A stretch of 52,602 nucleotides of DNA from Methylacidiphilales bacterium (GTDB taxonomy: Bacteria > Verrucomicrobiota > Verrucomicrobiia > Methylacidiphilales > UBA1321): assembly GCA_026225555.1 (NCBI GenBank), contig JAMFSY010000013.1:1-52602 (forward strand), in the 5' to 3' direction. A program made the position numbers and the translations under genes. Below, piece by piece: positions 43,610-51,933 of this stretch; within the stretch, counting starts at the first letter, position 1, and every line of letters begins with the position of its first letter. Under the pieces are notes generated by a model, which worked only from the letters and a program-made list of their open reading frames with translations, did not search any database and was not told the origin of the DNA.

Positions 43610-44200
43610 TTATTGCAATGCTTTTTCCAGAAGACGAACCTGGGCGCGAGCACGTTTTTCAACTTCGCCCGGGACCAGATCTGGAAAAAGAACAGGGTTG
43701 GTGATCCAGGTGAAACAATCAAGCAGGACGCTCGTCGTGGCCGCGGCGTCCGTCCGGCGGAACTCGCCCTGGCGGATTCCATCGCGAATCACATCGACCA
43801 GGATCCGGTTGAGAAATTTCTTGAAATCGCAGACGCAGGACCAGTTCTCCTCCGTCGCGGTGCGTACCAGTTGGTAGATCTGCCGCTCGTGCTTGAAATA
43901 GTCCTGATGCAGGCGATAGATCGCGAGGACGATTCCCAGCAGGCGGTCTCCCGCGCGTTTCTTGGAGCGCACGACGCGCAAGATAATCTCGTTGAGCTCG
44001 CTGAGATTCCGCTCCGCTCCCGCCTGGATGATTGCGCTCTTCGACGGGAAAAACTTGTAGATGTTGGCCGTCGACATTTTCAATTCTCGCGCGATGTCGG
44101 CCACGGTCGTCTTGCTGTAACCGAATTGACGAAAAAGCGCGTCCGCCTGATCCGTGATCCGGGCGCGCGTCTCTTCCTTCGTATAGCGGTGACCTTTCAT
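43610..44200 (-). CDS. TetR/AcrR-family repressor of the RND operon
   Basis: The 196-residue protein (from ATG at 44198-44200) has a TetR helix-turn-helix (KTTVADIARELKMSTANIYK followed by FFPSKSA) and a helical effector domain. An upstream ATG at 44236 would fall inside the palindromic operator and upstream of the likely transcription start, so it is rejected. A palindrome with promoter elements precedes the gene. It is the first gene of the tetR-adaptor-pump operon, so it should repress itself and the pump until a substrate binds. Confidence 0.9.
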   Translation of the reverse strand: MKGHRYTKEETRARITDQADALFRQFGYSKTTVADIARELKMSTANIYKFFPSKSAIIQAGAERNLSELNEIILRVVRSKKRAGDRLLGIVLAIYRLHQDYFKHERQIYQLVRTATEENWSCVCDFKKFLNRILVDVIRDGIRQGEFRRTDAAATTSVLLDCFTWITNPVLFPDLVPGEVEKRARAQVRLLEKALQ

Positions 44201-44218
44201 TTTTGGCAAATCTGGAAA

Positions 44219-44255
44219 AGTGACGAGTTTTATCATTCGTCACTAAATTTGTCAA
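44219..44255 (-). promoter_or_regulatory. Promoter of the RND operon with a palindromic TetR operator
   Basis: A perfect 8-bp inverted repeat, AGTGACGA (44219-44226) and TCGTCACT (44237-44244), has a 10-bp centre. On the minus strand TTGACA (plus TGTCAA, 44250-44255) and TAAAAC (plus GTTTTA, 44227-44232) are 17 bp apart, as expected for -35 and -10 boxes. The -10 falls inside the palindrome, so repressor binding would block polymerase. Confidence 0.75.
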
Positions 44256-44359
44256 ACCTGGTTAAGGAAGTTCGCCCCAAAAAGCTTGCACATCACTCCC
44301 AGGACGGAACTTGAAGAAGGCTGTTACCCTGCTAGGATAGCGGAGGCAGCCCCCTCAAC

Positions 44360-44491
44360 ATGAAAGCTAAAGAAATCCACGATTACTTGTTGTTCTTATT
44401 CATTGGTGGTCTGGGCGTGTGGTTGCTGTATGGAGCCGTGCCCTTGGTCTCTGATATTTCCTTTCATTTTTCGGAGATCGATTTTAGTTGA
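44360..44491 (+). CDS. Tiny 43-residue membrane protein upstream of RM gene
   Basis: The short frame encodes one hydrophobic helix (DYLLFLFIGGLGVWLLYGAV) flanked by a polar N-terminus and an acidic tail. GGAGG at 44342-44346 lies 13 bases before the ATG. The next ATG follows its TGA at once. Base composition is A+T rich, like the RM gene. I do not recognise it; it may be a toxin, regulator or partner of the restriction gene, or a chance frame. Confidence 0.45.
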   Translation: MKAKEIHDYLLFLFIGGLGVWLLYGAVPLVSDISFHFSEIDFS

Positions 44492-44710
44492 ATGCGTATC
44501 TGGTGGAGCTTGCTTTTTCTCTTCATTCACATCGTTATCGCAGCTTATTTTATCCTCGGCGGCGCCCCCATTCTTGAAATGGGCCACACAAGGCAAGGGC
44601 AATTCAAACCGATCTATCACCTAAGGAACGCGAGTGTCCTAATTTGGGGATTTATTTACAACGTCAACCTAAACGACGCTTTGTTAACAAACCTAAACTA
44701 CAATGACTGA
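44492..44710 (+). CDS. Small 72-residue membrane protein overlapping the RM gene
   Basis: The frame begins MRIWWSLLFLFIHIVIAAYF, a clear membrane helix, with a polar tail. Its ATG directly follows the TGA of the 43-residue gene and its last eight bases overlap the start of the restriction-modification gene. This chain of contacts suggests translational coupling. I see no family match. Both small genes share the low G+C of the island. Confidence 0.5.
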   Translation: MRIWWSLLFLFIHIVIAAYFILGGAPILEMGHTRQGQFKPIYHLRNASVLIWGFIYNVNLNDALLTNLNYND

Positions 44711-47447
44711 GGTTCTGGCTAGGCTTCAGTTGCTCATTAAGGCAACATCCCCTAAATCTGTCGGTATTTCCCCAAGCCCCTTTCTCGTTGAACGAATGAA
44801 AAACAAGTATTGTGCAAAATCGGACTTAAGAAACGAAGCTGACGTAGAGCAGTCTTTTGTTCGTCGGTTATTGGAAGACCTCGGCTATTCCGATGCTGAG
44901 ATTGTGCCCAAAAACAGTCTTGCTGAATTGTCGATTAAGGGGATGAGAGGCAAGCCGCAAGAGCACTATCGACCCGACTTTGGGTTACGAATCAAGAAGA
45001 ATGTCAGATGGACGGTGGAAGTGAAAGCACCTGGTGAGCAATTAAACCACCATGTTTGGCAGTCTCGCCAATACTGCGTCATTCTCAATGGCACGGAAGC
45101 TCAAGAGCGCCATGTTCGGTATCATCTATTAACCAACGGGCTGGAAACGCGGCTTTATGACCCCTACTTAAACGATCCTCATCTGGAAATGAGTTTCGGT
45201 GATTTCGTAGAGGGAAATAAAAAATTCGGTCAATTTATCGAGTTACTCTCCCGCGATAAAATTATCCTTAAAAACTCTGATCCGGCACAAAAGACATTAA
45301 AGCTCCAAAAAAAGTCCCTATCGGAAGTTAATGCGGCCTTTGCGTGGTGCCATCAATATATCTACAAAATGGATGATATTAGCCAAGCCGACGCCTTCAC
45401 TTATTTTGTAATGTTGATTGCGCTTAAATTACTTTCCGACCGTGCTATTCGCGATAAACATCCTGAGATACTAGCACAAGACATTATAGAAATCTCTGTC
45501 ACAGATGTTGCTTTCAGTCTCGATTGGATTGAACGGAATGAAGAACATGTCCGCAACCCAATAAATGATACACAATTCCGTTCTTTTATTTCGACGATGG
45601 AGAAGGAAATTGCCCTGGGAATCCGCAAACGAATTTTTGATAAAGACGAGGAAATCAGACTTAAATCAGAAACTATTCGCGGTGTTGTTAAGAAACTTGA
45701 GGGAATTTTTCTTTTCGGAATAGATGCGGATTTAAACGGCAGGCTTTTTGAAACTTTCTTAAACGCAACGATGCGCGGTAAAGACCTGGGTCAATTTTTC
45801 ACTCCCAGAAGCGTAGTCAAGCTTGGCGTTAAGCTGGCACAGTTAAAAGTTGGATCGCTAAACGGCAACGGTTCACGCCCTACTGATCAAATAATAGATG
45901 CGTGTTGCGGAAGTGGCGGCTTCTTAATCGACGCTCTTGCGGATATGTGGGCTAAGGTTGAAGTAAAAACGAATCTTTCCAACGAGGAAAAAAAGGAATT
46001 TAAGAAAAAAATTGCCAATAATAACATTGTCGGGATTGATGTTGCCAATGCGCCTAAATTAGCGCGAATAGCCCGACTTAATATGTATCTTCATGGCGAT
46101 GGCGGAAGTCGTATTTTCCACCTAAATGCCCTGGATAAGGAAGTTGCGGATATGGACAATGACAGTCCTGAAACCAGCAAGGAGCGCGTGGAGCTTAGAA
46201 AATTATTTTCAACACCAAATTTTGACGTGGTGCTCACAAATCCCCCATTTGCAAAAGAATACGACCGCGAAACTGAAGGCGGGAAACGTATTTTAGGCGG
46301 ATATAAAATTGCCAAGGGAAATTATCCCACGCAAGCATCCGTGCGTTCGTCGTTGCTTTTTATAGAGCGTTACCACGACATTCTAAAAGTTGGCGGTCGC
46401 ATGATTACAATAATTGATGACGGTATTTTAGGCGGCCCAAAATATAAATGGTTCCGGGATCAGTTGCGCGAGTGGTTTTTAATCCGGGCTATTGTTTCCT
46501 TGCCGGGGGACGCATTTCAAAGATCGAATGCCCGCGTAAAAACATCCTACCTTTTGCTTGAAAAACGCAATCTCGATCTTACTCAAGACCAGCCTCCCGC
46601 CTTCATGTATCCATGCCAATTTGTAGGAATAGACGATTCCAAAAGACAGCGTGCACGTCCTGGAGACACTGAAGCAAGAAAAACGGCAGATACTGAAATT
46701 GAAACTGTCATTAACGAGTACAATAAATTTCTAAATGGTGAAAATGCTAAATATAGCGTTAATCCAAAAAAAATTGAAGATCGGTTAGACGTTAAAAATT
46801 GTCTCATGTCTTCTGGCCGAAAAGTTGATAAATGGCGCAAAAGAGGATTTAGGGTTCTACCGTTATCGGAAATCCTCGATGAACGGATATACCAAGAAGA
46901 TGAAATTATCACCAAAGCGCAAACGGATTTAATTCAGGTTGCCGTAGTTCGCTATAATGGAGTCGCTGAAGCGGGAGAAGAAATATCTCCCGATGAAGGT
47001 TCTTACGACAAGCTTTATCCCGTTTATGCGGGTGACATCCTCATTTCAAATATAGCCGCTACTTACGGCAGTATTGCAGTTGTGCCTCCAGAACTTGAAG
47101 GGTCTGTTGTCTCGAATGAGTACACGATACTTACCGTACGTGATGAGTTTGATCCTGATACGATCCAGCTTATTTTGCGCTCGCCAGAAATTCTATCGGA
47201 TATTTTGTTGTCTTCTTCGGGTGCAAACCGCTCTCGCGTCAAGTGGGATGAAATTAAGAAAATTCAAATCCCATATCCTGATCCGAACTTAGTTAAGCAA
47301 GTTCAAAAAGATGTCACAGAAGCCATTAGGGCCAAAAAACAGTCCATCGTATCCGCAGAAAGTGCACGGGATAAAATCGAAGAAAATCTTCTCCTAACCT
47401 CCGATTTGGCAAATACAATTCTCACCGCCTTCAAACCTCCGAAATAA
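44703..47447 (+). CDS. Single-chain type I-like RM enzyme (HsdR_N nuclease + N6-methylase + specificity)
   Basis: The 914-residue protein fuses functions usually split into subunits. Residues 35-185 resemble HsdR_N with a PD-ExK nuclease core (PDFGLRIKKNVRWTVEVK: D92, E106, K108). Residues 205-340 look like HsdM helices. Residues 345-650 are an N6-adenine methylase with GQFFTPRSVV, motif I (DACCGSGGF, 399-407) and NPPF (513-516). Residues about 680-910 form one target-recognition domain with flanking helices. It could cut and methylate a half-site, or only methylate. Its low G+C and separate small genes suggest horizontal transfer. The start at 44703 lacks a clear ribosome binding site; 44799 is possible. 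Confidence 0.85.
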   Translation: MTEVLARLQLLIKATSPKSVGISPSPFLVERMKNKYCAKSDLRNEADVEQSFVRRLLEDLGYSDAEIVPKNSLAELSIKGMRGKPQEHYRPDFGLRIKKNVRWTVEVKAPGEQLNHHVWQSRQYCVILNGTEAQERHVRYHLLTNGLETRLYDPYLNDPHLEMSFGDFVEGNKKFGQFIELLSRDKIILKNSDPAQKTLKLQKKSLSEVNAAFAWCHQYIYKMDDISQADAFTYFVMLIALKLLSDRAIRDKHPEILAQDIIEISVTDVAFSLDWIERNEEHVRNPINDTQFRSFISTMEKEIALGIRKRIFDKDEEIRLKSETIRGVVKKLEGIFLFGIDADLNGRLFETFLNATMRGKDLGQFFTPRSVVKLGVKLAQLKVGSLNGNGSRPTDQIIDACCGSGGFLIDALADMWAKVEVKTNLSNEEKKEFKKKIANNNIVGIDVANAPKLARIARLNMYLHGDGGSRIFHLNALDKEVADMDNDSPETSKERVELRKLFSTPNFDVVLTNPPFAKEYDRETEGGKRILGGYKIAKGNYPTQASVRSSLLFIERYHDILKVGGRMITIIDDGILGGPKYKWFRDQLREWFLIRAIVSLPGDAFQRSNARVKTSYLLLEKRNLDLTQDQPPAFMYPCQFVGIDDSKRQRARPGDTEARKTADTEIETVINEYNKFLNGENAKYSVNPKKIEDRLDVKNCLMSSGRKVDKWRKRGFRVLPLSEILDERIYQEDEIITKAQTDLIQVAVVRYNGVAEAGEEISPDEGSYDKLYPVYAGDILISNIAATYGSIAVVPPELEGSVVSNEYTILTVRDEFDPDTIQLILRSPEILSDILLSSSGANRSRVKWDEIKKIQIPYPDPNLVKQVQKDVTEAIRAKKQSIVSAESARDKIEENLLLTSDLANTILTAFKPPK

Positions 47448-47784
47448 CCGTAGAATAGGTTATCAAAAGATACGCAAGCCGATTAAGGGTAACTTTAATA
47501 ACATTCTGGCTGCCGTTGCGATGGGAAGTGATAAAGGGAAGGCAGCAGTACATGCCTTGCAAGTACGCAAATCTTATCCGAACCGTGACCGCATTCTCAA
47601 AAATTTAGGGGTTTAGGGCGGCGTTGTATATAAATCCTCTAATTTGGAATAGGATCGTCGATTTTCCTCTTGGAGAGAGCTATCACGAAGAACTCCACAA
47701 AATTAAACCAGGCCATTACCCAAAGAATTCCTCGCCCCGCAAAAATCAGTTGGTCAGCCCAAAGAATCTGCCATCCTTGATCCC
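47448..47784. other. 337-base region downstream of the RM gene
   Basis: The first half carries a 51-codon remnant (47461-47616). The rest, up to the DoxX start, is A+T-rich to 47640 and then rises in G+C toward 47700-47784. No terminator or attachment-site repeat was recognised, though the boundary of the A+T-rich island lies here. Confidence 0.5.
47461..47616 (+). pseudogene. Remnant of a small gene without start codon
   Basis: A frame of 51 sense codons ending at TAG reads IRKPIKGNFNNILAAVAMGS and then DKGKAAVHALQVRKSYPNRD and RILKNLGV. The composition is that of a real, basic soluble protein, but no ATG/GTG/TTG start is seen upstream in frame before the RM gene's stop. It may be a 5'-truncated gene or part of the RM gene's mobile cargo. 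The function is unknown. Confidence 0.4.
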
Positions 47785-48192
47785 ATGAGCATTTCCTCCT
47801 CCACGGGCCTCTGGGGCTCGCGCGTTCTCAGCATTCTCCGCATCGTCACCGGGCTTCTCTTTGTCGAGCACGGCACCACCAAGGTCCTGGGCTTCCCGGT
47901 CGTGCCCGGCGGTCACGTCCTCGGGTTCAACTTCACGACGATGGCCGGCGTTTCAGGCGTCCTGGAACTCGTCGGCGGCTTTCTCATCCTCCTGGGGCTC
48001 TTTACCCGAATCACCGCCTTTATCCTCTCGGGCGAGATGGCCGTGGCTTACTTCATGGTTCATGCGAAGATGGGGATTTATCCCATCGTCAATCATGGCG
48101 AGATCGCGGTGCTCTACTGCTTCGTGTTCCTCTATTTCGCGGCGGCTGGCGGCGGCCCCTGGTCGGTCGATGCGATGAGACGGCGGGCGTAG
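47785..48192 (+). CDS. DoxX-family membrane protein
   Basis: The 135-residue protein has four membrane helices and the DoxX pattern: ILRIVTGLLFVEHGTTKVLG, VLELVGGFLILLGLFTRITA, then AYFMVHAKMG. DoxX proteins sit in the inner membrane and are linked to redox or thiosulfate stress; the role of this one is unknown. It marks the return to GC-rich native sequence after the RM island. Confidence 0.92.
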   Translation: MSISSSTGLWGSRVLSILRIVTGLLFVEHGTTKVLGFPVVPGGHVLGFNFTTMAGVSGVLELVGGFLILLGLFTRITAFILSGEMAVAYFMVHAKMGIYPIVNHGEIAVLYCFVFLYFAAAGGGPWSVDAMRRRA

Positions 48193-48226
48193 TCTCCTTT
48201 CTTCGGTCCACCCTTCTCCACTCCGG

Positions 48227-49111
48227 ATGAGCGCGCCTTTTTTCTCCATTTGTACACCAGTCTACAACGGAGAAGCGTTCATCGCCCAAATGTTGGAGTC
48301 GGTCTTTTCCCAGTCCTTCCAGGACTGGGAATTGATCATCATGAATGACGGCAGCACCGATCGAACCTGGGAGATTGTCACCCGGCTTGCGGGAAACCAT
48401 CCCCAAGTGCGCCTGCTGGAAAACCCGCAGAATATCGGCCAGTGCGAAACCCTCAATCGCCTCCTGCCCGAGGCGCGGGGCACCTGGGTGGGGGTTCTTC
48501 CCGCCGACGATCAATACCGGGCGCACACCCTCCGCACCATCCACGACTACGTCCGGGACCGGGAAGACCTGAACCTGTGGACGCATAGCCGGGTGAGCGC
48601 CGGAGATGGGGCCGTTCCCGATGTCATCCTGATCCGCAACGCCCTGACCGAATGGTCGGCGGACACGCTGGCGGACGAGCTTTTTACGCGCGGAAATGTT
48701 TTCGGCGGCATGGCCAACTATCTCTTCCGGCGCACCGCGATTCTGGAGCCGAAACTTACTTTCGCTGGTGATGATTCCATCGTGGATCTTTCGTTTTGGA
48801 TTCGCCTCCTGAAGGCCCATCCCGAGGCGAGGGCGGTCTACCATCCGGACGTGCTTTCCTACGTCGCCAAACACGCCGCCTCGCTCTCGACCACCTGCGG
48901 GCTGTCGGGAGCCAGTTCCATAGGCGTCTTCGATCTGCCTCGCCAGCTTCTGTATTTAAATTGGTCGCGCCCGGTGCGGCTCTACCAAATCGCCCGGCTG
49001 ATCAAGTGCGCCTTTACCCTCGGCCCCGACCTTCCTCCGGGAAATCGCTGGCTGCCGCTTTGGTCGATTCTGGCCCTCGTGAAGAGTTTGCCGCGCCCCC
49101 ACAAAGAGTAA
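48227..49111 (+). CDS. Family 2 glycosyltransferase
   Basis: The 294-residue GT-A enzyme opens with FFSICTPVYNGEAFIAQMLE followed by SVFSQSFQDWELIIMNDGST; the nucleotide-sugar aspartates are in NDGSTD and PADDQ. A short hydrophobic C-terminal region follows. It should transfer a sugar to a glycan or lipid acceptor on the cytoplasmic side. It lies 34 bases after doxX and 56 bases before ilvD on the same strand. The acceptor is unknown. Confidence 0.9.
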   Translation: MSAPFFSICTPVYNGEAFIAQMLESVFSQSFQDWELIIMNDGSTDRTWEIVTRLAGNHPQVRLLENPQNIGQCETLNRLLPEARGTWVGVLPADDQYRAHTLRTIHDYVRDREDLNLWTHSRVSAGDGAVPDVILIRNALTEWSADTLADELFTRGNVFGGMANYLFRRTAILEPKLTFAGDDSIVDLSFWIRLLKAHPEARAVYHPDVLSYVAKHAASLSTTCGLSGASSIGVFDLPRQLLYLNWSRPVRLYQIARLIKCAFTLGPDLPPGNRWLPLWSILALVKSLPRPHKE

Positions 49112-49167
49112 CCTGGCCCCGAGACTTTTACCTTTTGATGAGGCTGATTTTATTCTAGTCCTATAGG

Positions 49168-50886
49168 ATGAAATCGTCGTCCAAGAAACCCGCCAAGTCC
49201 CGCCGCTCGCTCCATCGTCACTGGTCGGGACCGCTGGTCGATGCGCCGGAACGAGCCCAGAGCCGCGCCATGCTTCATGCGATCGGCTTCGAGCGGGGCG
49301 ACTTCCAAAAGTCGCAGATCGGCATCGCCTCCACCTGGAGCCAGGTGACGCCCTGCAACATCCACATCGACCAGCTCGCCCTCGCCTCGGCGGAAGGCGT
49401 CGCCAAAGCGGGCAGCAAGGCGCTCATCTTTAATACCATCACCATTTCCGACGGCATCTCCATGGGCACCCAGGGGATGAAATACTCGCTCGTGTCGCGC
49501 GAAGTGATCGCCGATTCCATCGAAACGGTGATGGGCTGCGAAATGCTCGACGGCGTCGTCGCGCTCGGCGGCTGCGACAAGAACATGCCCGGGTGTCTCA
49601 TGGCCATCGCGCGGATCAATCGCCCGGCGGTGTTCGTGTATGGCGGCACCATTCTGCCCGGCTGTTTCCAAAAGCGGGACGTCGATATCGTGTCGGTCTT
49701 CGAAGCCGTGGGCGCGCATGCCTCCGGCAAAATGAGCGACGCCGATCTCGAAGGACTGGAGAAATGTGCCATCCCGGGACCCGGTTCCTGCGGCGGCATG
49801 TACACGGCCAACACCATGGCCTGCGCGATCGAAGCGCTGGGCATGAGCCTGCCCAACAGCTCCGCGCAGACGGCGATCTCCTCCGCGAAGAAGGACGATG
49901 CGATGCGCGCGGGCGCGGCGGTACACCGCCTGCTGGAACTCGGCATCCGCCCGAGCGACATCCTCACGCGCAAGGCTTTTGAAAACGCGATCACCGTGGT
50001 CATCGCCCTCGGCGGCTCAACCAACGCGGTGCTGCATCTGCTCGCCATCGCGCACGCCGCGAAGGTGAAGCTTTCCATCGACGACTTCACCCGCATCGGA
50101 AAACGGGTGCCGGTGCTGGCCGACCTGAAGCCGAGCGGCAAGTACGTGATGGCCGCGCTGGCGGGCATCGGCGGCCTGACGCCGCTGATGAAAATGCTGC
50201 TCGATCAGGGACTGCTCCATGGCGATTGCCTGACCGTGACCGGCCACACCCTGGCGGAAAATCTGCGCGAGGTGAAACCCTATCCGAAGGACCAGGACAT
50301 CATCCACGGCTTCGATAATCCGATCAAGCCGACGAGCCATCTTGTGATCATGTACGGCAATCTCGCGCCGCTCGGCGGGGTGGCGAAAATTTCCGGCAAG
50401 GAAGGCGAACGCTTCACCGGCAGGGCCCGCGTGTTCGATTCCGAAGAGGCCAGCCTCCAGGCGATTCTCGCGGACAAGATCAAGAAGGGCGACGTGATCG
50501 TGATCCGCTACGAAGGGCCCAAAGGCGGCCCCGGCATGCGCGAAATGCTCGCGCCCACCTCGGCGATCATGGGGCGCGGCCTCGGCAACGACGTGGCGCT
50601 GATCACCGATGGACGTTTCTCCGGTGGAACGCGCGGCTTTGTCGTGGGACATATTTCGCCCGAGGCGCATCTCGGCGGCCCGCTCGCACTGGTGAAGAAC
50701 GGCGACCAGATCACGATCGACGCCAAGGCGCGGCTCCTGAATCTCGACGTGCCCGGCCGCGAACTGGCGAAGCGCCGGAAGGCCCTGAAACTGCGCAAAC
50801 CCGTCTTCACCCGCGGCGTGCTGGCCAAGTATGCCGATCACGTCAGTCAGGCGCATCTCGGCGCGATCACCGACGGAAACCTTTAG
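49168..50886 (+). CDS. ilvD: Dihydroxy-acid dehydratase
   Basis: The 572-residue enzyme has the family cysteines expected for an iron-sulfur cluster (C63 in TPCNIH, C136 in [11 protein letters not shown]208 in [12 protein letters not shown]) and the sequence [20 protein letters not shown]. It dehydrates 2,3-dihydroxy acids in valine, leucine and isoleucine synthesis. Length and motif order are typical. A short basic N-terminal extension ([16 protein letters not shown]) is extra. No other ilv gene lies nearby. Confidence 0.96.
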   Translation: MKSSSKKPAKSRRSLHRHWSGPLVDAPERAQSRAMLHAIGFERGDFQKSQIGIASTWSQVTPCNIHIDQLALASAEGVAKAGSKALIFNTITISDGISMGTQGMKYSLVSREVIADSIETVMGCEMLDGVVALGGCDKNMPGCLMAIARINRPAVFVYGGTILPGCFQKRDVDIVSVFEAVGAHASGKMSDADLEGLEKCAIPGPGSCGGMYTANTMACAIEALGMSLPNSSAQTAISSAKKDDAMRAGAAVHRLLELGIRPSDILTRKAFENAITVVIALGGSTNAVLHLLAIAHAAKVKLSIDDFTRIGKRVPVLADLKPSGKYVMAALAGIGGLTPLMKMLLDQGLLHGDCLTVTGHTLAENLREVKPYPKDQDIIHGFDNPIKPTSHLVIMYGNLAPLGGVAKISGKEGERFTGRARVFDSEEASLQAILADKIKKGDVIVIRYEGPKGGPGMREMLAPTSAIMGRGLGNDVALITDGRFSGGTRGFVVGHISPEAHLGGPLALVKNGDQITIDAKARLLNLDVPGRELAKRRKALKLRKPVFTRGVLAKYADHVSQAHLGAITDGNL

Positions 50887-50948
50887 AGATATAGCCGGGC
50901 GCGACGCCTCTCGTTCCGGCTCTCCTTGCCAACGACGCCGGCGAGGGG

Positions 50949-51920
50949 CTACTCGATGATCAGTCGCTTTGGCTTAATGAAATGCCAAAGAGGCTTGAGG
51001 AAATCGGGGCTATATTTCTGGATCAGCAGTTGCAGCCGTTTGCTGAAAATGGAGAGAGGCGGAAACTGAAAGCGGCGCCCTTCGATTTTCCGGCGATAGA
51101 GATACCGGTATTCGGCCATGCCAAAAAGGGCGGCTTCGTGGCCAAAGGGCAATTCACGGGGCTTGATCCATTGGACATCCACCCGCGCCGCCTCCACCAC
51201 GGTAAAATTATTCAGCAGCCAGAGAAGATCGGTCTCGAGCTCCTGACGCGAGGGATTCTCCCTGACTCGGATTTTCCGCGAGCGATTGAGCGCGCTCAGC
51301 CAGATATATTGCTCAGGCGATAATTCATCCAGCGGCAACGCGCCGGGTTCGTCCGGCAAAAGCACCGGCTCGCTTTCCCACTCCGCCCGTTGCGCGAAAG
51401 GGTAAAGCGGCGCGCTCCACCATTGGCGGATATCCTCGGTGCGGCCCAGACCGAACATGTCGCTGGGATGATATTGACCGAGCGGAGTCCGGCTGGTGCG
51501 CCACGTCACGACGCTGGAAATGACCACGCGTTCCTGAAAAATTCGATAGCCGGGAAGATAATCCGGAAACGCGCCAAAAGTCGCGAGCAATCGGGAACCG
51601 GTCAGGACGAAATCGGTCCGGAATTTCAGGCAATAGGGACGCTCCACTTTCCGCAGCCCCTGTTGGGTGGACCAGAGAAGTCGATTGAGATTGGCGGCCT
51701 TCAGCGCCTTGGTTTCGATGGGACCCGGATCCTGATTCAAAACCAGATGGTCGTAATCGAGGCCGGTCACATCCACGCCTTCCCAAGTGGACAAGATCAC
51801 CTCGGCGCCGGGCAAATGGGCGCGAATCGATTCGAGGCAACGCCGGGTGATCTCGGGCATGACCGGCCCCTGCACGACCACGCTCAACTCGCGCGGATCG
51901 ATAGATCGGGATGTTTTCAT
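50949..51920 (-). CDS. WavE-family lipopolysaccharide glycosyltransferase-like protein
   Basis: The 323-residue protein starts with the family motif ELSVVVQGPVMPEITRRCLE followed by SIRAHLPGAEVILSTWEG, and contains NQDPGP and YCLKFRTDFVL, the WavE pattern of LPS-core synthesis. An upstream start would overlap the GT9 gene; ATG 51920 gives a 13-base gap. It is cytoplasmic, with no signal peptide. It likely acts with the GT9 protein on LPS or another surface glycan. Confidence 0.82.
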   Translation of the reverse strand: MKTSRSIDPRELSVVVQGPVMPEITRRCLESIRAHLPGAEVILSTWEGVDVTGLDYDHLVLNQDPGPIETKALKAANLNRLLWSTQQGLRKVERPYCLKFRTDFVLTGSRLLATFGAFPDYLPGYRIFQERVVISSVVTWRTSRTPLGQYHPSDMFGLGRTEDIRQWWSAPLYPFAQRAEWESEPVLLPDEPGALPLDELSPEQYIWLSALNRSRKIRVRENPSRQELETDLLWLLNNFTVVEAARVDVQWIKPRELPFGHEAALFGMAEYRYLYRRKIEGRRFQFPPLSIFSKRLQLLIQKYSPDFLKPLWHFIKPKRLIIE

Positions 51921-51933
51921 ACGGGGTCTGCGC

